Source: Pseudomonas sp. RIT623
GTDB taxonomy: Bacteria > Pseudomonadota > Gammaproteobacteria > Pseudomonadales > Pseudomonadaceae
Direction: 5' to 3'
DNA length: 64,000 nucleotides
NCBI RefSeq assembly: GCF_004519305.1
Contig: NZ_SOZA01000001.1
Span: forward strand, 1-64,000
Positions 1 through 9,679 of this stretch are shown one piece after another; position 1 is the first letter of the stretch; the number at the start of each line of letters is the position of its first letter. The notes beneath the pieces are model-generated. The model saw only the letters and a program-made list of their open reading frames with translations, was not told the origin of the DNA and ran no database searches. A program made the translations under genes and the position numbers.

Positions 1-2234
1 GGGTCGGCAGCGACAACGCCCTGAAGAACATCCGCGCCCTGCTCAAGACCAACCAGAACGGCGGCTTCGATTGCCCCGGCTGCGCCTGGGGCGATTCGCC
101 CGAGAGCGGCATGGTCAAGTTCTGCGAGAACGGCGCCAAGGCGGTCAACTGGGAAGCCACCAAACGCCGCGTCGACGCGGCGTTCTTCGCCCGCTACAGC
201 GTCAGCGCGCTGCTCACGCAGAGCGACTACTGGCTCGAGTACCAGGGCCGGCTGACCGAGCCGATGGTCTACGACCCGCTCAGCGACCGCTACCAGCCGA
301 TCGAGTGGGACGCGGCCTTCGCCCTGATCGCCCGTCACCTGAACGACCTGACCAGCCCCGACCAGGCCGAGTTCTACACCTCGGGCCGGGCCAGCAACGA
401 GGCGGCCTACCTCTACCAGCTGTTCGTGCGCGCCTACGGCACCAACAATTTCCCGGACTGCTCGAACATGTGCCACGAAGCCAGCGGCGTGGCCCTGGGC
501 CAGAGCGTCGGCGTGGGCAAGGGCACCGTCACCTACGATGACTTCGAACACGCCGACGCGATCTTCGTCTGGGGCCAGAACCCTGGCACCAACCACCCGC
601 GCATGCTCGATCCGCTGCGCGACGCGGTGAAGCGCGGCGCCCAGGTGGTGTGCGTCAACCCGCTCAAAGAGCGTGGCCTGGAACGTTTCCAGCACCCGCA
701 GAACCCGCTGGAGATGCTGACCAACAGCGACCGCCCGACCAACACCGCGTTCTTCCGCCCGGCCCTGGGCGGCGACATGGCGCTGCTGCGCGGCATGGCC
801 AAGTTCCTCCTGCAGTGGGAACGCGAAGCACAGGCCAAGGGCGAACCGGCGATCTTCGACCACGGCTTCATCGCCGAACACGGCCATGGCGTGGACGACT
901 ACCTGGCGGTGGTCGATGCCACCCCCTGGGAACAGATCGTGGCGCAATCGGGCCTGGCCCTGGCCGACATCGAACTGTCGGCGCGCATGTACTGCAAAGG
1001 CAAGCGGGTGATCATGTGCTGGGCCATGGGCATCACCCAGCACCGCCATTCGGTGCCGACCATCCAGGAAATCGTCAATCTCATGCTGCTGCGCGGCAAC
1101 CTCGGCGTGCCAGGTGCCGGCCTGTGCCCGGTACGTGGCCACAGCAACGTGCAAGGCGACCGCACCATGGGCATCAACGAGCGCCCACCGGTGGCCCTGC
1201 TCGATGCCCTGGAACAGCGCTTCGGCTTTGCCGTGCCCCGCCACAACGGCCACAACACGGTGGAGGCGATCCACGCCATGCTCGAAGGCCGGGCCAAGGT
1301 GTTCATCGGCCTGGGCGGCAACTTCGCCCAGGCCACCCCGGACACCGAGCGAACCGCCCAAGCCTTGCGCAACTGCGAGCTGACCGTGCACATCAGCACC
1401 AAGCTCAACCGCAGCCACCTGGTGCACGGCAAGCAGGCACTGATCCTGCCGTGCCTGGGCCGCACCGATATAGACCTGCAGGGCGAAGGCCCACAGGCGG
1501 TGACGGTGGAAGACTCGTTCAGCATGGTCCACGCCTCCAACGGCCAGCTCAAGCCGCTATCGCGGCAGATGCGCTCGGAGCCGGCGGTGGTGGCCGGCAT
1601 CGCCGCCGCCACCCTGGGCAAGCAGCCGGTGGACTGGCACTGGCTGGTGGCGGACTACGCACGCATCCGCGACCTGATCGCCGACACCATCCCGGGCTTT
1701 GCCGACTTCAACCAGCGCCTGGAACTGCCAGGCGGCTTCTACCTGGGCAACAGCGCTGGCAGCCGCCAGTGGAAGACCGCCAGCGGCCGCGCCAACTTCA
1801 AGGCCAACCTGCTGCCCGACAGCCTGCTCGATGAGCGCGTGCGCGCCAGCGGCCAGGTGCCCGACCTGATCCTGCAGTCGATGCGCTCGCACGATCAGTA
1901 CAACACCACCATCTACGGCATGGACGACCGCTACCGCGGCGTGCGCGGCCAGCGCGACGTGCTGTTCGCCAACGAGGCCGATATCGTGCGCCTGGGCTTC
2001 CAGCCAGGGCAGAAGGTCGACATCGTCTCGCTGTGGGGCGACGAGCATGTGCGCCGGGTACACGGCTTTACCTTGCTGGCGTTCGATATCCCGGCCGGGC
2101 AGGCGGCGGCCTATTACCCAGAGGTGAACCCACTGGTGCCGCTGGAGAGCATCGGCGATGGCAGCCATACGCCAACTTCGAAGTTCATCGCCATCAAGCT
2201 GGAGCGTGCGCGGGACGACGGGCGTATTGTCTGA
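1..2234 (+). CDS. FdhF/YdeP-family molybdopterin oxidoreductase, 3' part
   Basis: Partial gene; the reading frame is already open at the window edge (first full codon at base 3) and stops at 2232-2234. The product is the large catalytic subunit type of the formate dehydrogenase-H/YdeP family, which binds a bis-MGD molybdenum cofactor in the cytoplasm. Near the visible N-terminus it has the FDCPGCAWGD motif typical of this subfamily, then the conserved GQNPGTNHPRML and RGHSNVQGDRTMGI stretches and a C-terminal molydopterin-dinucleotide binding domain ending near SIGDGSHTPTSKF. Only the start, perhaps about 60 residues, is missing. The true substrate of YdeP-like proteins in pseudomonads is not established, so formate should not be assumed. 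An fdhD-type sulfurtransferase gene often lies beside such genes but would be outside the window. A REP pair follows the stop. Confidence 0.88.
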   Translation, partial: VGSDNALKNIRALLKTNQNGGFDCPGCAWGDSPESGMVKFCENGAKAVNWEATKRRVDAAFFARYSVSALLTQSDYWLEYQGRLTEPMVYDPLSDRYQPIEWDAAFALIARHLNDLTSPDQAEFYTSGRASNEAAYLYQLFVRAYGTNNFPDCSNMCHEASGVALGQSVGVGKGTVTYDDFEHADAIFVWGQNPGTNHPRMLDPLRDAVKRGAQVVCVNPLKERGLERFQHPQNPLEMLTNSDRPTNTAFFRPALGGDMALLRGMAKFLLQWEREAQAKGEPAIFDHGFIAEHGHGVDDYLAVVDATPWEQIVAQSGLALADIELSARMYCKGKRVIMCWAMGITQHRHSVPTIQEIVNLMLLRGNLGVPGAGLCPVRGHSNVQGDRTMGINERPPVALLDALEQRFGFAVPRHNGHNTVEAIHAMLEGRAKVFIGLGGNFAQATPDTERTAQALRNCELTVHISTKLNRSHLVHGKQALILPCLGRTDIDLQGEGPQAVTVEDSFSMVHASNGQLKPLSRQMRSEPAVVAGIAAATLGKQPVDWHWLVADYARIRDLIADTIPGFADFNQRLELPGGFYLGNSAGSRQWKTASGRANFKANLLPDSLLDERVRASGQVPDLILQSMRSHDQYNTTIYGMDDRYRGVRGQRDVLFANEADIVRLGFQPGQKVDIVSLWGDEHVRRVHGFTLLAFDIPAGQAAAYYPEVNPLVPLESIGDGSHTPTSKFIAIKLERARDDGRIV

Positions 2235-2257
2235 ACCGTGCTCCAGACGCACGGTCC

Positions 2258-2433
2258 CTGTAGGAGCGGCCTTGTGTCGCGATGGGGCGCGCAGCGGCCC
2301 TAGATTTCAGCGGCGCCGCGTAGTTTCAGCTGCATCACGTAGTTTCAACTGCGCCGCCTATTTCAGCTGCGCCGTGTAGATGGCCGGGGCCGCTGCGCGG
2401 CCCTTTCGCGACGCAAGGCCGCTCCTACAAGGG
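2258..2433. repeat. Inverted pair of REP elements with internal short tandem repeats
   Basis: Two REP sequences face each other: CCTGTAGGAGCGGCCTTG at 2258 and its inverted partner ending CAAGGCCGCTCCTACAAGG near 2433, each with its own GC-rich stem (for example CCGCTGCGCGG). Between them, about 2301-2376, lie four imperfect copies of an 18-20 base unit around TAGTTTCAGCTGCGCCG. This region fills much of the 419-base gap between the oxidoreductase gene and the glycine-zipper gene. Confidence 0.85.
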
Positions 2434-2461
2434 ACCGCCAAGCCCCTTGAACGCCACCCAC

Positions 2462-2494
2462 AAAAAAGCCCTGGTCCGCAACGGCTCAGGGCTT
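2462..2494 (-). terminator. Rho-independent terminator reading on the minus strand
   Basis: An 8-base perfect stem (AAGCCCTG at 2466-2473, CAGGGCTT at 2487-2494) is followed, reading on the minus strand, by six T residues (plus-strand A run 2462-2467). It has the form of an intrinsic terminator for leftward transcription. On the plus strand the hairpin lacks a good T run. No annotated minus-strand gene lies to its right, which is why a small RNA is proposed here. Confidence 0.6.
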
Positions 2495-2536
2495 GGTCAT
2501 AAATACCTCAGACCGCCGAAAATCGAGAAAGTTTCA
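2462..2536 (-). ncRNA. Candidate small RNA ending at an orphan terminator
   Basis: Leftward transcript inferred from the terminator at 2462-2494. A possible promoter lies at 2543-2570 on the minus strand: TTGTAC (2565-2570) and TTGAAT (2543-2548), 16 bases apart, in an AT-rich stretch unlike its surroundings. The transcript would be about 75 nt. It contains a 14-codon open frame starting MYETF that is probably not meaningful. This is inference from signals only; I do not recognise a known RNA family. Confidence 0.3.
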
Positions 2537-2653
2537 TACATAATTCAATAAGTTAGAGAATTGTGTACAACTCGTGCTACTCGTCGGATTTCCGTTGCAA
2601 GCCCATTCGCCGAGCCTCACATTCCGCCTCGTCATCCCCTTGAGGCTCTCTTG

Positions 2654-3133
2654 ATGAAGAAGTACTCCTCGATTCTGTTGTTGTCTTTCAGCTTGCTCAG
2701 CGGCGTTGCCATGGCAGGCGGCACCACCGAGGCCGGCATTGGCGGCGCATTGGGTGGGGTACTGGGCTCCGTGGTGGGCAACTCCATCGGTGGTAGCACC
2801 GGCGGCGCCATTGGCGCCGGCCTGGGTGGCGCAGCCGGCGGTGCCCTGGGCGCGGACAAGCGCCAGCGTGGCGAAGCCGCCATCGGTGGCGCCCTGGGCG
2901 CGGCCGGCGGCAACGTGGTCGGTCGCTCCATGGGCGGCACCACCGGTAGCTATATCGGTGCCGCGGCCGGCGGTGGCGCCGGTGGCGCACTGGGTAACTA
3001 CATGGGCAACAAAGCCGACGAAGACGAGCGCCATGAGCGTCGCTACCGTCGTGGCTATGACGACGACCGCCGCCACTATGACCGTGGCCACCACTACGGC
3101 CACCGCAAGCACAAGCGTCACTGGCGCGACTGA
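2654..3133 (+). CDS. Glycine-zipper domain exported protein
   Basis: A 159-residue protein. The start at 2654 is chosen because it begins a clean signal peptide (MKKYSSILLLSFSLLSG then VAMA), whereas upstream in-frame starts only add an unlikely 31-residue arginine/serine-rich extension. The middle, about residues 25-120, is a long glycine-zipper region with repeated GGALGG and GxxxG patterns, as in Rick-17kDa/OmpA-glycine-zipper families that pack helices in the outer membrane. The tail is rich in Arg, His, Asp and Tyr (RYRRGYDDDRRHYDRGHHYG region). There is no lipobox cysteine. It is monocistronic, with a strong terminator just after the stop. The role is unknown; envelope stress or outer-membrane structural functions are typical guesses for the family. 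Confidence 0.8.
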   Translation: MKKYSSILLLSFSLLSGVAMAGGTTEAGIGGALGGVLGSVVGNSIGGSTGGAIGAGLGGAAGGALGADKRQRGEAAIGGALGAAGGNVVGRSMGGTTGSYIGAAAGGGAGGALGNYMGNKADEDERHERRYRRGYDDDRRHYDRGHHYGHRKHKRHWRD

Positions 3134-3157
3134 TCGCCAGCCTTACGCCTGGCACCT

Positions 3158-3187
3158 AAGGCCCCGCCCTCACCGGCGGGGCCTTTT
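3158..3187 (+). terminator. Intrinsic terminator after the glycine-zipper gene
   Basis: The stem AGGCCCCGCC / GGCGGGGCCTTTT encloses a short loop (CTCACC) and is followed by TTTT. It lies 25 bases after the stop codon of the upstream gene. Confidence 0.85.
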
Positions 3188-3286
3188 CGTTGCTGCCTGC
3201 GCCAGGGGATTAAGGGCCACCCCGATATGGAGGCTACTAGCCACTAGTTATCATCCGCCCTTCAAACCATGCACAGGACGCAGGGA

Positions 3287-3340
3287 ATGCGCGTGATCGT
3301 CATCGATCCGATCTGTTCGGCCCAGGCCAGGGACACCTGA
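3287..3340 (+). CDS. Possible 17-codon leader ORF upstream of cheR-like gene
   Basis: The ATG at 3287 has a GCAGGGA ribosome-site-like sequence just upstream. The frame reads MRVIVIDPICSAQARDT and stops with TGA at 3338-3340, three bases before the ATG of the methyltransferase gene and in the same frame. It could be a leader peptide, a remnant of a longer upstream gene, or chance. No known leader family was recognised. Confidence 0.25.
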   Translation: MRVIVIDPICSAQARDT

Positions 3341-3343
3341 CCG

Positions 3344-4153
3344 ATGCCTGGTCGCCGCCCGCCCCTGCTCAGCGAAGCCGGTTTTGCGAACATTCGCCAA
3401 CGGGTCGAACAAGCCACCGGCGTGCACCTGGGCGATGACCGCCGCACCGGCGTGGCTGCCCGCCTGCACCAGCGGCTCAAGGCCCTGCGGCTGACGCAGT
3501 TCGAGCAGTACCTGGCAGTGCTCGACAGCCACGCTGGCCCGGGCGAGCTCGAGCACCTGCTGCGCCTGCTGGTTGCCCGCGACAGTTATTTTTTCCGTGA
3601 ACACCGCCACTTCGAATGCCTGGCCCACTGGCTGGCCACGCTGGAACATCCGCCGCGCCTGTGGAGCGCCGCCTGTGCCACCGGCGAGGAGGCCTGGAGC
3701 CTGGCCATGGTCGCCGCGCAAAGCTCGCGGCTGCCGGGCTGGCAGGTGCTGGCCAGCGACTTCGACCCTCAGTTGCTGGCGCGCGCCGCCACGGGCATCT
3801 ACGACATCGCCCAGGCCCGCTACTTCCCCGAAGGCTGGCTGGCCCGCCATTGTCTGTGCGGGGTCGGCGAGACGGCGGGGCGCCTGCGCATCGCGTCTGC
3901 GCTGCGTGAGCGGGTACGCTTCGAGGCGATCAACCTGATCCGTGCCTTGCCGGCTCACCTTGGCAGCTTCGATGCCATCCTGTTGCGCAACCTGCTGGCG
4001 AACCTGGCGCCGCCATACAAGGCCAAGCTGTTGCCACGCCTGCTGGGGCACCTGCGCCCGGGCGGGCTGCTGATCATCAGCCACAGCGAGAGCATTCACG
4101 GGCTGGACCTGCCGCTGCGGCCACTGCTGCCGTCAGTGTTCGAGCGCCTATGA
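3344..4153 (+). CDS. CheR-type protein-glutamate methyltransferase
   Basis: A 269-residue protein of the CheR family, which methylates glutamates of chemoreceptors using S-adenosylmethionine in the cytoplasm. It has the N-terminal all-alpha CheR domain (about residues 8-75) with the VARDSYFFREH motif equivalent to the usual T-x-x-F-FR signature. The SAM-binding motif SAACATGEEAWSLAM follows, then ASDFDPQLLARA and DAILLRNLLANLAP, which matches the family's D-x-x-x-CRN element without the Cys. The start at 3344 is forced by an in-frame stop at 3338. No receptor, CheB or CheW gene is adjacent; the next gene, 118 bases on, encodes a response regulator. It is an orphan or biofilm-type methyltransferase rather than the main chemotaxis enzyme. 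Confidence 0.85.
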   Translation: MPGRRPPLLSEAGFANIRQRVEQATGVHLGDDRRTGVAARLHQRLKALRLTQFEQYLAVLDSHAGPGELEHLLRLLVARDSYFFREHRHFECLAHWLATLEHPPRLWSAACATGEEAWSLAMVAAQSSRLPGWQVLASDFDPQLLARAATGIYDIAQARYFPEGWLARHCLCGVGETAGRLRIASALRERVRFEAINLIRALPAHLGSFDAILLRNLLANLAPPYKAKLLPRLLGHLRPGGLLIISHSESIHGLDLPLRPLLPSVFERL

Positions 4154-4271
4154 TCAGAGGTACTGCCGCGCCGCTCGGCAGACAAGGACTGATCGCGCGC
4201 CCGCGCGGCAGTGCGCTTTGGGATCGAGCCAGCCTGCCGCCCCCCTTCCCTTGCGAAACAGGCCTTTATCC

Positions 4272-4928
4272 ATGCCCTGCCGAATCCTCCTTGCCGACCA
4301 ATCGCCGCTCTTTCGCGCCGGGCTGCGCGCCCTGCTCGAGCAGAAGAAAGACTTCGTCGTGGTGGGCGACACCGGCGATGCCATTGCCGCCGTGAGCCTG
4401 GCCGAAAAGCTCAAGCCCGACATCGTGGTACTCGACATGAGTGGCGAACTGGACAGCCAGCAGGCCTTGCAGGAGCTGTTCATCCGTGTGCCCGGCAGCC
4501 GGGTGCTGATGTTCTCGGCGCGTTCGGAGCTGGACCATGTGATGAACTGCCTGCAACTGGGCGCCCACGGTTTCCTGTTGAAGAACGCGCCGGTGGTCGA
4601 GCTCGAACAAGCCCTGCAGATCTTGCGTGGCGGTGGCCAGTACCTGTGTTCGGCGGTATTGCCGATGGTCATAGGCCAGGCCCTCAAGCACAGCCGCAAG
4701 CGCACCACCACCCAGGCCCCGGCTCAGCCTTTGACCACCCGCCAGCTGGAGATCCTGCGCCTGATCGCCCGCGGCGAGACCACCCGCTCCATCGCCGACG
4801 GCCTGGGCCTGAGCATCAAGACCGTCGAAGCCCACCGCTCGCAGATCATGCACCGCCTGCAGATCCACGATGTGCCTGGGCTGGTGTTGTTCGCCGTGCG
4901 CGAAGGGATCATCCGCCTCAACGATTGA
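4272..4928 (+). CDS. NarL/FixJ-family response regulator (REC + LuxR HTH)
   Basis: A 218-residue two-component regulator. The receiver domain spans residues 3-115, with the likely phosphoacceptor D55 in IVVLDM, acidic D9 in LLADQ (the second acidic residue is replaced by Gln) and the conserved K in FLLKNAP near residue 103. The LuxR-type helix-turn-helix spans about 150-215, with LTTRQLEILRLIARGET and IKTVEAHRSQIMHRLQ. The start at 4272 was chosen because it begins directly at the receiver fold (MPCRILLADQ); an upstream in-frame start adds 18 unstructured residues. No sensor kinase gene is adjacent. Its end overlaps the convergent thioesterase gene by 11 bases. The targets are unknown. Confidence 0.88.
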   Translation: MPCRILLADQSPLFRAGLRALLEQKKDFVVVGDTGDAIAAVSLAEKLKPDIVVLDMSGELDSQQALQELFIRVPGSRVLMFSARSELDHVMNCLQLGAHGFLLKNAPVVELEQALQILRGGGQYLCSAVLPMVIGQALKHSRKRTTTQAPAQPLTTRQLEILRLIARGETTRSIADGLGLSIKTVEAHRSQIMHRLQIHDVPGLVLFAVREGIIRLND

Positions 4929-5352
4929 GCGACAGCCCGGCGAGGATCAGTTGCAACGCCTCGGGCAGCACTGCCGGCCGTTCCGAGGCACGCTCGATGA
5001 ACACCTGGACCAGGGTGCCCGCCGCGCAGGCCTCGGCCTCGCCGGGGCGGAACAACGCCAGGCGGAACTCCACCGTGCTGCCGGCCAGACGCGTCACCCC
5101 CAGGCCGACCTCGAGCACATCCGGGAAGCCCGGCAAGGCGAAGAAATCGGCCGCCGAGCTGACCACGAAAGCGGCCAGCTCGCCGTCGCGCAGGTCCAGT
5201 TCGGCCTGCTCCACCAGGAAGGCCTGGATGGCGGTTTCGAAGAAGCCGTGCACGGTGGAACCGGCGAGGTGGCCGTTGAGGTCGTTGTCCTGCGGGCGGG
5301 TGAGGATGGGGTGGAAGTGAGAGAAAGCGTCGCGTTGCGGCGATTCGGTCAT
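4918..5352 (-). CDS. 4-hydroxybenzoyl-CoA thioesterase-like hotdog protein
   Basis: A 144-residue single hotdog-fold protein of the YbgC/4HBT type, expected to hydrolyse acyl-CoA thioesters in the cytoplasm. The diagnostic region is RPQDNDLNGHLAGSTVHGFFE, which matches the R-x-x-D-x-D-x-x-G-H-x-N pattern near the N-terminus, although the usual Asn after GH is replaced. The start at 5352 gives MTESPQRDAF; a longer in-frame start adds 19 residues with no family similarity. It is convergent with the response regulator gene and lies about 65 bases from the end of cysA. The substrate cannot be deduced. Confidence 0.8.
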   Translation of the reverse strand: MTESPQRDAFSHFHPILTRPQDNDLNGHLAGSTVHGFFETAIQAFLVEQAELDLRDGELAAFVVSSAADFFALPGFPDVLEVGLGVTRLAGSTVEFRLALFRPGEAEACAAGTLVQVFIERASERPAVLPEALQLILAGLSLNR

Positions 5353-5416
5353 GGCAACATCCTGGGCTGTCTTCGACGAGTCGTGGCAGCTTACCATCCC
5401 CCCGGCCACGCTCGGC

Positions 5417-6406
<990 letters not shown>

Positions 6407-6409
6407 GAA

Positions 6410-7282
6410 TCATTCCTCCGCGGCGCTGTGGCGCAGGCGGTTAATACGGTTCTCGCTCCACTGCTTGAGCAGCAGGATGAAGAGCGCCAGGATCAGCAAC
6501 AGGCTGGCCACGCTGAAGGCCGCGACATGGTTGTACTCGTTGTAGAGGATCTCCACGTGCAGCGGCAAGGTGTTGGTGACGCCGCGAATGTGGCCGGACA
6601 CCACCGACACCGCGCCGAACTCGCCCATGGCCCGCGCGGTGCACAGCACCACGCCGTAGATCAGGCCCCACTTGATGTTCGGCAGGGTCACGTGCCAGAA
6701 CATCTGCCAGCCGTTGGCGCCGAGCAGGCGCGCGGCCTCCTCCTCCTGGGTGCCCTGCTCCTGCATCAGCGGGATCAGTTCACGGGCGACGAACGGCACG
6801 GTAACGAAGATGGTCGCCAGGACGATGCCCGGCAGGGCGAAGACGATCTGGATGTCGTGGTCCTGCAACCACGGGCCGAACAGGCCCTGGGCGCCGAACA
6901 TCAGCACGTAGACCAGGCCGGCGATCACCGGCGACACCGAGAACGGCAGGTCGATCAGGGTCACCAGGATGCTCTTGCCGCGGAAGCTGTACTTGCTCAC
7001 GCACCAGGCCGCGGACACCCCGAACACCAGGTTCAGGGGCACCGAGATCAGCACCGCCAGCAAGGTCAGCTTCAGCGCAGAGAGCGCGTCAGCCTCGAAG
7101 ATCGCCTCGAAGAAGGTGCCGAAGCCGTTCTTCAGCGCCTGGGATACCACGATCACCAGCGGCAGCAGCAGGAACAGCGCGAAGACGATCCAGCCCAGGG
7201 TGATAAGCACACGGCGCGAGGTCGCGCTGCCACGCCGGGCGGCGTTGGCGGCGGCGGTCGCGCCAAGGGAAGACGAAGACAT
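6410..7282 (-). CDS. cysW: Sulfate ABC transporter permease CysW
   Basis: A 290-residue inner-membrane permease with about six membrane segments and the coupling-loop EAA motif ([21 protein letters not shown]). It pairs with CysT and CysA for sulfate/thiosulfate import. The start at 7282 is supported by GGAGG eight bases upstream; an in-frame TTG at 7300 would place that ribosome site inside the gene. The gene begins 14 bases after cysT ends. Confidence 0.94.
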   Translation of the reverse strand: MSSSSLGATAAANAARRGSATSRRVLITLGWIVFALFLLLPLVIVVSQALKNGFGTFFEAIFEADALSALKLTLLAVLISVPLNLVFGVSAAWCVSKYSFRGKSILVTLIDLPFSVSPVIAGLVYVLMFGAQGLFGPWLQDHDIQIVFALPGIVLATIFVTVPFVARELIPLMQEQGTQEEEAARLLGANGWQMFWHVTLPNIKWGLIYGVVLCTARAMGEFGAVSVVSGHIRGVTNTLPLHVEILYNEYNHVAAFSVASLLLILALFILLLKQWSENRINRLRHSAAEE

Positions 7283-7296
7283 TACCGGGGCCTCCT

Positions 7297-8115
7297 TCAA
7301 GGGGTTTCGATGCGCCGCTGCAGCAGGTTGATCAGCAGCAGCAGGATGAAGGAAACCACCAGCATCAGCACGCCGATGGCGGTGGCGCCGGTGTAGTCGT
7401 ACTGGTCGAGCTTGACCATGATCAGCAGCGGCAGGATCTCGGTCTTCATCGGCATGTTGCCGGCGATGAATATCACCGAGCCGTACTCGCCGACACCCCG
7501 GGCGAAAGCCAGGGCAAAGCCGGTGAGCCAGGCCGGCAGCAGCGCCGGCGCCAGCACATGGCGAAACACCTGCAAGGGCTTAGCGCCAAGGCAGGCGGCG
7601 GCCTCCTCGACTTCGCGGGGGATGTCCGCCAGCACCGGCTGCACCGTGCGCACCACGAACGGCAGGGTGACGAAGGTCAGCGCCAGGGTGATGCCCAGCG
7701 GCGTGTAGGCGATCTTGAAACCGAGGTCGGTGGCGAATTGGCCGACCCAGCCCGAGGGGGCATACAGGGCGGTCAACGCGATACCGGCGACGGCGGTGGG
7801 CAGGGCGAACGGCAGGTCGATCATGGCGTCGATGACCTTGCGCCCGGGGAAGGTATAGCGCACCAGCACCCAGGCCAGCAGGGTGCCGATCACACCATTG
7901 ATGATGGCGGCGAACAGGGCGGTGCCGAAACTCAGCTTCAGCGCGGCGATGACCCGTGGCGCGCTGACGATGTTCCAGAACTGCTCCCAGGTGAGCTGCG
8001 AGGCATGAATGAACATGGCCGCCAGCGGTATCAGCACGATCAGGCTGAGGTACACCAAGGTGTAGCCCAGTGTCAGCCCGAAGCCGGGTATGACGGGGGA
8101 AATGCGACGTGACAT
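7297..8115 (-). CDS. cysT: Sulfate ABC transporter permease CysT (CysU)
   Basis: A 272-residue inner-membrane permease, partner of CysW. It carries the EAA loop ([25 protein letters not shown]) and the ending typical of this subunit ([15 protein letters not shown]). The start at 8115 ([14 protein letters not shown]) matches the family N-terminus; the upstream extension of 32 residues lacks any family feature. It is separated from sbp by 182 bases that contain a REP pair, while cysW follows closely. Confidence 0.94.
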   Translation of the reverse strand: MSRRISPVIPGFGLTLGYTLVYLSLIVLIPLAAMFIHASQLTWEQFWNIVSAPRVIAALKLSFGTALFAAIINGVIGTLLAWVLVRYTFPGRKVIDAMIDLPFALPTAVAGIALTALYAPSGWVGQFATDLGFKIAYTPLGITLALTFVTLPFVVRTVQPVLADIPREVEEAAACLGAKPLQVFRHVLAPALLPAWLTGFALAFARGVGEYGSVIFIAGNMPMKTEILPLLIMVKLDQYDYTGATAIGVLMLVVSFILLLLINLLQRRIETP

Positions 8116-8180
8116 AAAGGTCCCTGGTTGAACGCACGAGGCCCGGCGGTTATGCCGGGCCGGTGCAGGCTTCTGAATCC

Positions 8181-8283
8181 TGGGGCTGCTGTGCAGCCCA
8201 ATCGCCGGCAAGCCGGCTCCTACAGAAAACGCGAGCCCCTGTAGGAGCCGGCTTGCCGGCGATTGGGCCGCACAGCGGCCCCG
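8181..8283. repeat. REP pair between sbp and cysT
   Basis: Two inverted REP units, CAATCGCCGGCAAGCCGG at about 8199 and CTTGCCGGCGATTGGGC at about 8251, with mirrored GTAGGAGC ends and outer stems (GGGCTGCTGTGCAGCCC and GGGCCGCACAGCGGCCC). They belong to the CCGGCTTGCCGG subfamily of REP. They sit within the operon, between the binding-protein and permease genes, so the transcript would carry large stem-loops there. Confidence 0.85.
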
Positions 8284-8297
8284 CTTTTCCTTGGCCC

Positions 8298-9305
8298 TTA
8301 CTGTGCCTGATAGATCTGATCGAACACACCGCCGTCGTTGAAGAATTTCGGCTGTGCAGTCTTCCAGCCACCAAAGTCCTTGTCGATGGTCACCAGGTCC
8401 AGTTTCGGGAACTGCTTGCCGAACTCGGCGGCGACCTTCTCGTCACGCGGGCGGTAGAAGTTCTGCGCGGCGATCTTCTGCCCGGCCGGGCTGTACAGGT
8501 GCTTGAGGTACTCCTCGGCAATCTTCTCGTTACCCTTCTTCTCGGCGTTCTTGTCCACCACCGCCACCGGCGGCTCGGCCAGGATCGACAGCGACGGCAC
8601 GACGATCTCGAACTTGTCGCTGCCGCCGTCTTCCTTCAGCGCCAGGAAGGCTTCGTTTTCCCAGGCCAGCAGCACATCGCCCTGGCCGTTGTTGACGAAG
8701 GTGATGGTCGAGCCACGGGCACCGGTGTCCAGCACCGGCACATGCTTGAACAGCGCCTGCACGTACTCCTTGGCCTTGTCTTCGCTGCCGCCAGTCTTCA
8801 GGCCATAGGCCCAGGCGGCGAGGAAGTTCCAGCGGGCGCCACCGGAGGTCTTCGGGTTGGGAGTGATTACCGAGACATCCTTCTTGATCAGGTCGCCCCA
8901 GTCCTTGATACCTTTCGGATTGCCCTTGCGCACCAGGAACACGATGGTCGACGTGTAGGGGGTGCTGGCGTCCGGCAGGCGCTTCTGCCAGTCCTCGGGC
9001 AGGGTCTTGCCGAGCTTGGCGATCTCGTCGATGTCACCGGCCAGGGCCAGGGTCACCACATCGGCGCGCAGGCCATCGATCACCGCCCGGCCCTGCTTGC
9101 CGGAGCCACCGTGGGATTGCTGGATCTTCACCTTGTCGCCTGGGTGGGCGGCCTGCCAGTGCTGGATGAACTCGGCGTTGTACTGCTGGTACAGCTCGCG
9201 GGTCGGGTCGTAGGACACGTTCAGCAGTTCGTAGTCCTTGGCGATCGCGGAACCGGCAAAAACAGCGCTGGCCAGGGCGGCCAGGGCATAACGGCGGATG
9301 GACAT
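8298..9305 (-). CDS. sbp: Periplasmic sulfate-binding protein Sbp
   Basis: A 335-residue exported binding protein for sulfate. It has a signal peptide ([18 protein letters not shown] then SAIA) and the diagnostic mature start [18 protein letters not shown], followed by [16 protein letters not shown] and [16 protein letters not shown], hallmarks of the prokaryotic sulfate-binding family. The start at 9305 begins directly at the signal peptide. It follows oscA by 47 bases and precedes the cysT-cysW-cysA transporter core. Confidence 0.95.
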   Translation of the reverse strand: MSIRRYALAALASAVFAGSAIAKDYELLNVSYDPTRELYQQYNAEFIQHWQAAHPGDKVKIQQSHGGSGKQGRAVIDGLRADVVTLALAGDIDEIAKLGKTLPEDWQKRLPDASTPYTSTIVFLVRKGNPKGIKDWGDLIKKDVSVITPNPKTSGGARWNFLAAWAYGLKTGGSEDKAKEYVQALFKHVPVLDTGARGSTITFVNNGQGDVLLAWENEAFLALKEDGGSDKFEIVVPSLSILAEPPVAVVDKNAEKKGNEKIAEEYLKHLYSPAGQKIAAQNFYRPRDEKVAAEFGKQFPKLDLVTIDKDFGGWKTAQPKFFNDGGVFDQIYQAQ

Positions 9306-9352
9306 GGTGAAGCTCCCGATTGGCATTTTTCTAGTTTTGAAGTGATGCGGTA

Positions 9353-9535
9353 TCAGCCGGACTTGTTGCCGGGCTGCTGCAGGCGGAACTTCTCCTTGCG
9401 TTCGATCTGCACCACCTGGGCGTTGTGCACGGTGATCTCCACCGCGCCGAAGCGCAGGTCGCGCAGGGCACTCTGGATTTCCCGCAGGATGGTGGTTTCG
9501 TCCTGACCGTCGATGCTGCGCAGAGATGCACTCAT
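9353..9535 (-). CDS. oscA: Sulfur starvation small protein OscA (YezD family)
   Basis: A 60-residue protein matching the OscA/DUF2292 family found ahead of sulfate transport genes in pseudomonads and linked to growth on organosulfur sources. The conserved core is [19 protein letters not shown] followed by [18 protein letters not shown]. The start at 9535 ([10 protein letters not shown]) has an AGGAGAACG ribosome site upstream. It is the first gene of the sulfate operon, and the putative regulatory palindrome at 9625-9649 lies 90 bases upstream. Its biochemical role is not settled. Confidence 0.9.
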   Translation of the reverse strand: MSASLRSIDGQDETTILREIQSALRDLRFGAVEITVHNAQVVQIERKEKFRLQQPGNKSG

Positions 9536-9624
9536 GCTCGTTCTCCTGTGAGTAAGGGTGCCGGGCAGAGGTTCTGAAGGGGGATTTGCGCCTGGCGTGA
9601 AAGCCATACTAGAGAGGCGCGGAT

Positions 9625-9649
9625 ATTCTTAAAAATACTGTTTAAGAAT
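9625..9649. promoter_or_regulatory. Perfect inverted repeat upstream of oscA, candidate CysB site
   Basis: Arms ATTCTTAAA (9625-9633) and TTTAAGAAT (9641-9649) are exact inverse complements separated by 7 bases, in an AT-rich block next to TTTATATAAC. Reading toward oscA (minus strand) the promoter-distal arm is ATTCTTAAAC, which resembles elements upstream of the sfnB-like operon at 55668-55702. The assignment to CysB is an inference from the genes served. Confidence 0.5.
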
Positions 9650-9679
9650 GTTTATATAACCAACGATAAGCAGCATTTC

